A DNA stretch of 64,000 bases, taken from Opeltia flavorubescens. Taxonomy: Eukaryota > Ascomycota > Lecanoromycetes > Teloschistales > Teloschistaceae. The notes below the pieces were generated by a model, which was given only the letters and a program-made list of their open reading frames with translations, had not been told where the DNA came from and did no database searches. The stretch covers positions 248,001 to 312,000 of the forward strand of contig KE546969.1 in the NCBI GenBank assembly GCA_000442125.1, given 5' to 3'. This document shows, in pieces, positions 55,616-64,000 of this stretch. Each line of letters begins with the position of its first letter. Positions within the stretch are counted from its first letter, which is position 1. Both the position numbers and the translations under genes were made by a program.

Positions 55616-58600
55616 TCATAGAGTCTGCTTCGACCTCTTCTCCTCATAACATTGCACCATATCGCCCTCTTTAAAGCCCTCCCATCCTTCGAACGCCATC
55701 CCGCACTCACCTCCCTTGCGCATCTCCGTGACATCTTTCTTCACGTTCTTGAGAGAGGATAACATGCCTATTCGAATTATCAGTCAGTCTCTCCTCACCA
55801 CATTCCAAAAGCAGATATTGAAAGAAGACTCACCATCAAACACACACTGACCCCCCTCCCCTCCCCTCAGCACCCTGACCTTATTAGAACGCGACACGAC
55901 CCCGTTACGCACTCTACACCCAGCAACAAGCAATTTCTTCCGCCCACCAATACCAATCTCAAAAGGCTTCGCGATCTCCGCCTCACCCACAACCCTGATC
56001 TCTACCTTCTCCGGCAGTAAATCTTCCATTCTTCTTTTCACAAGATCCGTAAGTCGATAGATGACATTTTCCTCCACTACGTGCACGCCCTCCCGTTCGG
56101 CCATTTTATACATTTCAGCAGCTGTAGTCTGGTTAAAACTGACAATCTCCGCGCCCGATATTGCGGCATACGAAATGTCGCCTTCGGAAATTGGACCGAC
56201 GGTGGAGCGGAGAATTAAAGGAGAGATGATGGAGGTTCCGAGACCGGTGATGGCATTCAGACATGCTTCGACCGAACCCGATACGTCAGCTTTGAGAATG
56301 ATTGGCAGTGTTGGCGGACCCGTTGTTTGGGGGCTGGCAGTCGACTGCACATCGCCTGTCGCAGAGGCTGGACTTTGGGCCCCGGGTGGTTCAGTATCGT
56401 CCGATTTTACCGCTGGTGAGGTAGGCGGCGCTTTGGCAGCAGCTTCTCTCCGTTCCTGCTCCAGACGACGAGATTCATTCACGGCAGACATATCTGCCGT
56501 CATCTGCTCTTTCTCTGCCTGCTCGAGACGATAATCAATTGCAGATTTCGCTTGCTGTTCTGATATCGCTTGTAGCACTTCATCGCCGGCAATTGGCTGG
56601 TCTTTCCATCCGTCTACCTCGACAGGGGTACCAGGGCCAGCATGCGGAACTTGTACTCCAGCTTCATTCTTGAGTGTTCTAATCTTGGCCCAGGTAGTAC
56701 CGGCAACAATAATATCGCCTTGGCGAATTGTACCTCGCCTGACAAGGACTGTGGCAACCCGCCCAGCTCGCTTCGTCGCCCCTTCGAGGACCCAGCCTTC
56801 TGCTTGACCATCGGTCTCGGCTCGCATATCAAGAATGTCGGCCTGGGCAACGACGTTCTCTTCAAGCTCGTTCAGGCCTTGACCCGTCTTACCGCTTACG
56901 CAGACAACTTGAGTGTCACCTCCAAAGTCTTCAATCTCGACTCCGTAGCGGGCTAGATCCTGCTTAACACGGTCAATATTCTTATCCTCCTTGTCGACCT
57001 TGTTGATAGCGACGATCATGGGGACTTTGGCAGCTTGGGCATGTTTTATAGCTTCGACGGTCTGAGGCTTCACGCTGTCGTCTGCAGCAACGACAAGGAT
57101 GACAATGTCCGTCACGTTGGCGCCACGTTGCCGCATGCTGAGAAAGGCCGCGTGACCTGGAGTATCAAGAAAAGTGATGAGACGGCCACCAGGCATGGAT
57201 ACGGAGAAAGCCCCAATATGTTGAGTGATGCCGCCGTGTTCAGAAGCGGCAACAGAGGATTTGCGGAGATAGTCTAAAAGAGTGGTCTTACCGTGGTCAA
57301 CATGGCCCATAATGGTGACAATGGGCGGACGAGGAGGCAGAAGCGATCGATCTTCAATTTGTGGCCTGGCTCGAAGATCCTGGTTCTCGCCAGACTTGTC
57401 GACGATAGGGTCAAAGTTGAACTCAGCAGCGATGAGGCCGGCGACTTCTGCGTCTATGACATGATCGTTGTTCGTTTCCTCAAAGCCCAAAGTCTTCATC
57501 TTTCTTGTAAAATCCTCAACCCTGACGTGAAGCACCCTAGCTAGATTACCAACTGATATGAATTCTGGCAGGTAAATTGGCGTGGGAGGAAGCGTCTGTT
57601 TCTGCGCCGCTCTTTCTTTCTTTCGCTGTTGTTTGCGTTTCCGTCGAGCCTCTTCCCGATCCTCATCGTCCTCATAGTTTTCTTCCTCATATTCATCCTT
57701 GACATAGCGTGGCTTACGTGAATTTTCCCTATAGACATATGGCGCCGCGTCTATGATGTGGCGATTATTCTTACTATCCCTTGGGCCATCTCGAGGATAT
57801 GCACGCCTTTCGTTGTAGGCATACCTATCAGAACGATTTGTAGATTCAGTTCCAGTATAAGTACTTCGTGTTAGCTGGGAAGTGTTCTGCGGAACTCGAT
57901 ATCCTCGGTAAGTATCATTGACTTCCGGCTGTAATCGCTCATCTGAAGTAAACCGAACGCCGTTGTCAGTGTCACCAGCGTTCCTCCCAAAGGTACGCGA
58001 AGATCCACTCTCACGAATATCTTCAGGAGCGTAATTAGCTGTTTTGGGCGCATCCTGGCTGGATCGAGTTGCTTGGCCCGGGGAGCTGAGGTCTACTGAT
58101 CTATATAAAGGAGTTCTTGATGTTGCCTCGTACCATGAGATATCGCGGTATCCTGCATCTCGCAAATCCGATATGCGCGAGGAAGCAGTTCCTGGGTCAT
58201 TTCTTGGAATTCGACTTGCTCTTTGTGGATCAGCCATATTGCCTTCGGTGACATCTTGACGGCTTAAGGTCGTTTCGGGTGAGGGTTGTGATATGTCTTT
58301 CAGTGAAGATAAGGATGCATCAGAGGATGAAGCTTCAAGCTCATCGGTTTCGGCTGAAGGGTTCACTCCATACTGGCCATTTGAAATTGCAAGAGGTAGA
58401 TCACTGGAGGTAGATGAATCAAGTCGCTGGCTCTTCTCTTCACCATTCACTTGACTTGCTGCGGGTCTATATGAAGTCCAACCAGATCTGACGCCCTGCG
58501 ATGAATGTGGGGAGGATTCTAAACGAGGAGAGTTTGGCTGGGTGTCGTCTGGTATGTACTGGGTATAACCAGGGGAACGACTGACCTCCACTTTGCGGCC

Positions 58601-59651
58601 CTGCTCTTTTTGTTGTTGTTGAACACCAAACCGTGGGTACGGACGACCGTTCTCTGTCGGCTGAGAGCTTGTTTGTAAGACGCGACGGGCAAGCGGTCTA
58701 TCATTTTGCGGCCGTTCGTTGCGTGCTCTCTGTGGTTGAGCGTTCTTGGATGCCGCGGCTCGGAATCCAACCAAATTCCTACTCGTCTTCTCTAGCCATC
58801 GAAGCCTCTCTGCCTCCAGATCATATATCTTTCTTGGTCGCTCTCCACTGCTCTGCATGTCAAGCTTACCAGCTTCCAGCTTTGAATCTGACTCAGGTAC
58901 TGACTGTTGATCTCGTCCGTAACGTCTGACATGTTTCCCTTGCTTAGACATCTCGCTTATCTGAACATCATCGACGCTAAAAGAGTTGCATTCAGAACAT
59001 CTGTTCCTGGAGCGTTCATTGTGCCAGCCGCAACTGGAGCATCGCCATTGTAGCCCAGGCTTCTCCCGCATGAGGTTGCATCTCACACAATTGGGACGAT
59101 CCCGCTCATTTGTACTTTTGCACTTCATACACTCCCATTGTAATGAAAGGGAACGAGAATTGGAGTAAGAGGCAGGCGGATGCTTTTTCAGAGCTGTTTG
59201 GAATGACGGAGTGCGTCCAGGCCGTGCAGGTGGACGAGGTCCATTGTGGGATACTTGAGGCTCCTGCTTCGAAGTGGGTTCTGAAATCTTAGATTTCTGG
59301 ATCTTATCTCTCAATGCCGCTTCCTCTGGGGTCAGCTTGACGGAGAATGAAGGTTTGCCCCAACCTCCACCGAAGCTAGGCGTCTGCTTAGGCACTTGCC
59401 CGTAGATTGGACCCGATGGAGCCTCTGTCTGAGGAATTGCCGCTGTTTCCGGGGGCTTAAATCTCGCATTGCTTGATCGAAGGAATCTGCGTTGGGCTCT
59501 TGAGGTTGGACCGGTCGAGATGAGCTGAATGCGGGCAGAGCAGAAGATGCAGACATCGTGTAAGCCAGGCACCTGATCGAAGTCAGCGAAAATTGCGGAA
59601 AGATCGGTCACTAATGTTGTCGTGTTCACCTACCCTTACTTGCGTTCTCAT
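55616..59651 (-). CDS. Mitochondrial translation initiation factor IF-2 with RanBP2-type zinc fingers
   Basis: Three coding exons: 59651-59640 (12 nt, MRTQ), 59572-55834 and 55767-55616; 1300 residues; introns 67 and 66 nt. The first join gives MRTQVPGLHDVCIFCSARIQ, and the last gives CVFDGMLSSLKNVKKDV. After an Arg-rich, presequence-like start come two zinc fingers near 149-200: WECMKC...NCVRC and WRCSSC...RCSEC. Both fit the RanBP2 pattern W-x-C-x2-C-x3-N-x6-C-x2-C. A long disordered region leads to the IF-2 N-domain (FISVGNLARVLHVRVEDFTR), then the GTPase (GHVDHGKTT near residue 760, DTPGHAAF, NKVDK) and domains II-IV. IF-2 brings fMet-tRNA to the mitochondrial small subunit. The length is far above yeast Ifm1 (about 676), mostly in the N-terminal extension. 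Confidence 0.93.
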
Positions 59652-59958
59652 ACTATAGCTTCTGAACGCTTCTTAGCTGCTCGAAGTCATGGATCGCAAA
59701 TATTTCTTGAAGATTGTCGGAGTGTAAAATCGCCGACGCTAGAGCGGCATGGTGCAGACCATTGCCCCTTGTTCTAATTGGCCACCTGATGACGAGCATC
59801 GAGTCAGTATACAACATGTAATATAGGAACGAGTGCATTTTTGACACTAAAGTCTACTGCAGCCAATCCATATAATCTGTGATATTTGATTCCCTGAAGA
59901 TACGCGAAGCCTTTGATTGTTCAACTTCCATGATTCTATCGAGAACTTCCCATTTACT
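59652..59958. promoter_or_regulatory. Spacer between mitochondrial IF-2 and GRC3
   Basis: 307 bp between two minus-strand genes; the mIF-2 promoter must lie here or in the GRC3 3' end. No motif seen. Confidence 0.4.
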
Positions 59959-62617
59959 TTAACCCTTTTTCCTTCCTAAATCCCTCCTCGACCTCCTGAC
60001 TCTTTCCCCCTTCGCCCTCCCCTCCGCTCTCATCCATGGCTTTCCCGCAGCCCATCGTCGTGTATCATCCCGTCCCCACGCCTCCGAATCTCCCTCCCAC
60101 AATCCCTCTTTCATCATCATCTTACGCCTGTGGATCTGCAGGTACAGGTCCTCTTTGTATGCCCACGCCGGATGATCCAGTGTTCCTCTTACAATAAGGA
60201 CCTTTTTTTGCTGCTGATGCAAAGCGTTGAGCGTTTCCGAAGGAACAGGCGTAATCAAGTTGAACATATGGTTGGTCGTATCAATGGAGTGAACAAAAGC
60301 TTGTCCGAGAGAACGGGTTTGAGCAGGGGAGAGCGGAGGGGTGAAATTATTGGCTGACGGGATATATGGGATATGGGACGTGGTGCGGGGAAGGGAGGGT
60401 ATGTGGTTATAGCTAGAGGTACGCTGGGACGTTAACGATCCAGCATCTGAGTGGATAGTTGGGTAGTTTAGGCCTTGAGCTAATGAAGGGTTGTTGGCTG
60501 TATTCCTGTCGATCATGCCATAATTCGGACTTTCGGGTTCCTTTGGTGAGTCAGAGTCAATCTGGTCTGGGGCATGGTTTGACATCTCATCTTCCGTCTC
60601 ATCTCCTAAGATCTGTGCTCTGAGCAAGGGTTGCAGTACTGCATCGTCTTCAACGACTACCAAGCCAACAATGCAGCCTTCCAAGACCTGGGCGAGGAAT
60701 TCAGGATCAAGCTCATGTCCAAGAAGGAGAATGCCATATATCGATTGTCGAGGTCCCGCATAGTGTACACTCAGCAGATTCGCCTCGTTGATCGGCTTGG
60801 CATTCCATCGGAGGTTATCGTTCTCCGGCTCGTCGAGGTGGAAGTATGAGAGAGTTTGCATCATTCGTAGCTCTTTAGAATTCCGAGGCATCGATTCCGA
60901 CGACCGAGAGGTCAAGAAATGCAGCGATGTCATCTTTCGGTCCGTTGTCTGAGAAACCGCCTCAATTACTTCCGGAGGCCCTTCAACGCTTGTGTAGATT
61001 ACATCGGTTGGACTTGTGGAGCGAAGTAAATCGAGTAGAATTTCAAGGCCACTGCCTTGAATCCAACCGGCGGTGTTGACGATAAGTGGACAAGATGAAT
61101 GTTGAGAAAGCAATCGCTTGTAGTGCAGGAACAAGTTCAAAACACATTGAAGGTAATGTCCCGGATCACCACTTGGAGTAACAGCACCGATGTGGTGGGA
61201 TCGTATAAGCTGCACCCCTTTCGTAATTGCCGCAGGATGGGTGAATGGCGGTCCAAAGTTGCAGCAGTTAAGCTTCACGAGTGATATTTCCCCTGGAGGC
61301 GAAAATTCAGGCTGACCAGGATCAATGTCTAGCAAAGCTATGGAACCAGTCGTTTTCGCAACCTCATTGAGGTCTGAATTCAATGAAGGTTTCGTGAGAA
61401 TTGCGTTGGCAAGTATTCGGGAAAATGTCGATTTGCCTGAGCCTTTCGGACCGCAAACTAACATTGTCTGTAATCGGTTTGGCTGCAGCTGCAATGCCAG
61501 CGTCGAGATCAATTTTTGCCAATCGGTTTGAATTGTAATAGGGCGTACTGGCCGCTTATATGCGTCATCTACGCTGGAGTTGAGTAGTTGAAAACTTCTT
61601 TTCATAGGCCCCGCAGAGAGGGTTTGCTTTTCTGATTGGATTGTATTACAATTCCAGATACGTCCAAACTTTGATGACACCTGTCGTAATGAGCCAAGTC
61701 CACTATTGCATCTACAGACCGTGATGATAGTTTGCTGGTCCGGGGGTCCATAAGGATTCCAGATTGGTTTCAACGACGGCAACGAGTGGATAGAAGGTGC
61801 ATATATCCTGTGTGCTATGGAGCTTTGGTGCAAAATTGCACCCAAGATACTAATGGCACCTTTCCGAATCCAAACATCGTATGCTCCAACCAGAGTCACC
61901 GTATCTCCTGTTTCAAGGCTAATTGTCCATTCGCTTCCCGATTGTTCAATGACGTTATGTATGGATGGAACAAAGGTTGACAATTGCCGCACTACTGTTG
62001 CAGAGACACCAAGGTTTTGCGAAAAGCCATTCAGATTCTGAATCTCCGACTGGTAATCCGCGTCGTCATCCCCAGGCGTTCCATCGCTTGAAGTGCTTGA
62101 AGCAGTCTTGGGGTGATGGCCATGTTCTCCGTCGTTATACTTCTTTTGAGCCGTATGCTCTTGAAAGTCTGCTGCCGCAAGATCATTGGGGCCTGTTACA
62201 GCCAAAGTATGGGCGCTTGCAGTCCCATCTTGACTTGTGGCGGCCAAATCGATACCACACTTGTTTTTGCTTGACCCTGTGTCTACTAGAAATTGCTCCG
62301 ATAATTCAATCCGGGTTTTGTCCTTGATTTGAGTTCCCCTTTTGCTTTTCTGCTGTTGCGCCTCGATATACTCGTTCACGGCCGGAATAGGGGCTTTCTT
62401 TCTTTTCCTATCTGTCTTCGGACCATCATGCTGATCTCTTCTATCCAATGGTGCGATACTGGGTCGTTTTGGGGTATCATTTGTAGTCTGCGCCAATGGC
62501 GCAGTCTGTTTCCGAGCAGCAAAGGCACTCACATTTTCTTATGAGAAGATTAGCTGAGTGAGAAGAAACACATTTTATGAATCTACCTGAAGATTGCGCA
62601 TTGAGAATCCTGCTCAT
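59959..62617 (-). CDS. GRC3: Polynucleotide 5'-hydroxyl kinase GRC3
   Basis: Two exons, 62617-62587 and 62537-59959, across a 49-nt intron (donor GTAGAT, acceptor CATAAG); 869 residues. The short first exon gives MSRILNAQSSENVSAFAARK, so the long frame's first GTG is not the start. Residues up to about 150 are disordered and basic. A jelly-roll-like domain follows (TVTLVGAYDVWIRKGAISIL). The P-loop GPKGSGKST is near residue 372, then LLDIDPGQPEFSPPGEISL (Walker B and the Clp1/Grc3 lid motif) and VNTAGWIQGSGLEILLDL. Grc3 with Las1 phosphorylates and cuts ITS2 in pre-rRNA and also serves rDNA transcription termination. The length is above yeast Grc3 (632), mainly by N- and C-terminal insertions. 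Confidence 0.9.
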
Positions 62618-62840
62618 CCCAAGCGGGTGGGACTAAAGTTTGGGAGTGAAAGCTGCTTTCGCAAGCGAAATCAATTGAACCTTGTGCGAGGCTGCGGTCG
62701 TTTGAATTTCGTATGCCAAGATTTAACATCGGTCATCGGCATTTCAGACTTCCGTTAACATAGAAAATGTCTGAACATTTCAATACCAAAGTGTGCGAGC
62801 AATTTATATTAGGAGCAGGTCTCCTCTACAATTTGCCGCA
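62618..62840. promoter_or_regulatory. Bidirectional promoter, GRC3 / RPA34
   Basis: 223 bp separate the two divergent ATGs, so the genes must share promoter DNA. It contains a small inverted segment (GCTTTCGCAAGCGAAA) and AT-rich runs near the RPA34 side (ATTTATATTAGG, a possible TATA-like element). The link to joint control is inference. Confidence 0.55.
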
Positions 62841-64000
62841 ATGCCTGGTGTCAAAAGGAAGTCCACCGTATCTGAGCCAGGTAGCTCATCGAAGTCTGCA
62901 AAGAAGCAAAAGCGATCACCTCCACCAACCAAACCATTCCTAAGCGCGGAATATATCGTCGACTCTGATGACGATGAGACGGTAACAGTGAAAAAAGATA
63001 ACCCGAGTAGCAGAGCTAGCGGACAATCAATCACTTCAACTATAGCCAAGACATCATCCCCCTTGAAACCTCGGCCAAAAGTTGCAGGACAGACACCACG
63101 TGAACAGAAAAAGCAAAAACACCAAAGTCCAATTCTTTCCTCGACAGCCACTGGGTCTAGCTCCTCGGAGACGAGCGATGCTAGTGAAAGATCAGAGGCG
63201 GAATCGACGAGTGAAAAGGACCGCCTCACTCCTCGGACACGGACCACTACAGAGGACGGAAGTGAAAGTGGAAGCGACATTGAAGGATCCAATGACACAA
63301 CATCGGAGACTGAAGAGAGTGTGGGAGGGCGAGAAATTATAGCAGAACCATCTGTTACATCGCCGCAGAAGCCAGTACCCCCATATAAGCCTCCCGCCGG
63401 ATTTGAAGTTGCCTCAATCAAGTCTTCTTCTAAGATCAGGGACCTCTTTTCAAAAGAGAATATTCGAGGCAAACAGATATGGCACATCACAGCCCCAGCA
63501 TCTGTCCCCATTACCTCAATCACGGAAGTACCTATTCAAAAGGTCACCACAGGGGAATCAATCCTATCATACAAGAAAGTCGATTACGGTTTGATACAAG
63601 GATCCGGCGAAGATACGAAGGAAATGGCATTATTATTACCCTCTCCTGCAGATGACGTCTATCAATCGACCGGCGCGACCATCACTCAGACGCTGCATCT
63701 CCAAGAGATCGTCAAGCTTCCTGCTCTTTCGGAGAAAGCCATGGGTGAAAACGAAGAAGCTACAAGAACACCCAAGAGTCACGTTAAAAAAATCAGGCAA
63801 CAGCCAAAAGGGCTTCAAATGCGATACCGACCATTTGGTGATGACCCGTCCTCTGACGAGACTGACAGTGCTCCACGATTCAAAATACCACCCGTCATCC
63901 TCCCAACAAAAACAATGCCTTTCACCGAGCCGGGACCAATAGAAAACGGCTTTGATACAGCGCCAATAGATGACGGCATCAAGCTTAAGAAAACCGCCGA
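62841..64000 (+). CDS. RNA polymerase I subunit RPA34 (partial, 3' end outside window)
   Basis: Open frame from ATG 62841 to the window end (over 386 codons, no stop). A basic N-terminus (PGVKRKS, KSAKKQKRS) and a long Ser/Glu/Thr-rich region lead to the RPA34 core: YKPPAGFEVASI, then SKIRDLFSKENIRGKQIWHI, then SILSYKKVDYGLIQG. This order is typical of fungal RPA34, which pairs with RPA49 in a TFIIF-like dimer and aids Pol I loading and elongation. The tail seen so far is charged (VKKIRQQPKGLQMRYRPFG). The gene divergently flanks GRC3. Confidence 0.86.
   Translation, partial: MPGVKRKSTVSEPGSSSKSAKKQKRSPPPTKPFLSAEYIVDSDDDETVTVKKDNPSSRASGQSITSTIAKTSSPLKPRPKVAGQTPREQKKQKHQSPILSSTATGSSSSETSDASERSEAESTSEKDRLTPRTRTTTEDGSESGSDIEGSNDTTSETEESVGGREIIAEPSVTSPQKPVPPYKPPAGFEVASIKSSSKIRDLFSKENIRGKQIWHITAPASVPITSITEVPIQKVTTGESILSYKKVDYGLIQGSGEDTKEMALLLPSPADDVYQSTGATITQTLHLQEIVKLPALSEKAMGENEEATRTPKSHVKKIRQQPKGLQMRYRPFGDDPSSDETDSAPRFKIPPVILPTKTMPFTEPGPIENGFDTAPIDDGIKLKKTA

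Noticed and set aside
62804-63523. 239-codon minus-strand frame opposite RPA34
   Set aside because: It is antisense to the clear RPA34 coding frame and has no features beyond Ser/Leu richness, so it is treated as a shadow.
1-64000. CRISPR arrays, bacterial operon signals, riboswitches
   Set aside because: This is intron-bearing eukaryotic nuclear DNA; no direct-repeat/spacer arrays were seen, and bacterial-type sites are not expected.

Overview
The window is nuclear DNA of a filamentous ascomycete (Pezizomycotina; a helotialean Leotiomycete is my best guess, from gene content only). Genes carry short GT-AG introns, mostly 49-120 nt, with clear branch sites. HET-domain and NACHT/ankyrin genes are present, and single-copy housekeeping genes lie on both strands. 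Exon joins given here come from reading splice sites and checking that the reading frame closes; none is backed by transcripts.

Left edge (1-5.3 kb): the first bases of a minus-strand gene, an RSC58-like chromatin-remodelling subunit, and a mitochondrial-type rhomboid protease. Gene-poor accessory tract (5.3-28.4 kb): a 1183-residue NLR-type protein (fungal STAND N-terminal domain, NACHT, ankyrin repeats), two HET-domain genes, one unrecognised multi-exon coding stretch near 19.8-20.6 kb, decayed coding scraps, a possible tRNA relic and degenerate repeats. It reads as a non-self-recognition (heterokaryon incompatibility / fungal immunity) island set between conserved genes. At 28.4-31.7 kb there is a prenylcysteine oxidase-like gene, then a 502-bp element with near-perfect 83-bp inverted ends.

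Core block (31.7-48.4 kb): the cell-wall-integrity MAPKKK BCK1, an APH-fold kinase-like protein with an altered catalytic loop, the tRNA acetylation factor TAN1, a folliculin/LST7 homologue (TORC1 signalling), eIF3k, the ribosome-biogenesis protein TSR4/PDCD2 and an unrecognised acidic protein. Right block (48.4-64 kb): an HNH-nuclease-type gene divergent from a haloacid-dehalogenase-type gene, a second protein with the STAND N-terminal domain but with ankyrin repeats and no NACHT, mitochondrial IF-2 with two RanBP2-type zinc fingers, then GRC3 and RPA34, which diverge from a 223-bp promoter and both serve rRNA production.

Many core genes serve translation or ribosome production (eIF3k, TSR4, TAN1, mIF-2, GRC3, RPA34) or nutrient and stress signalling (LST7, BCK1). 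The most notable accessory content is the NLR/HET tract and the NACHT-less relative of its NLR 45 kb away.
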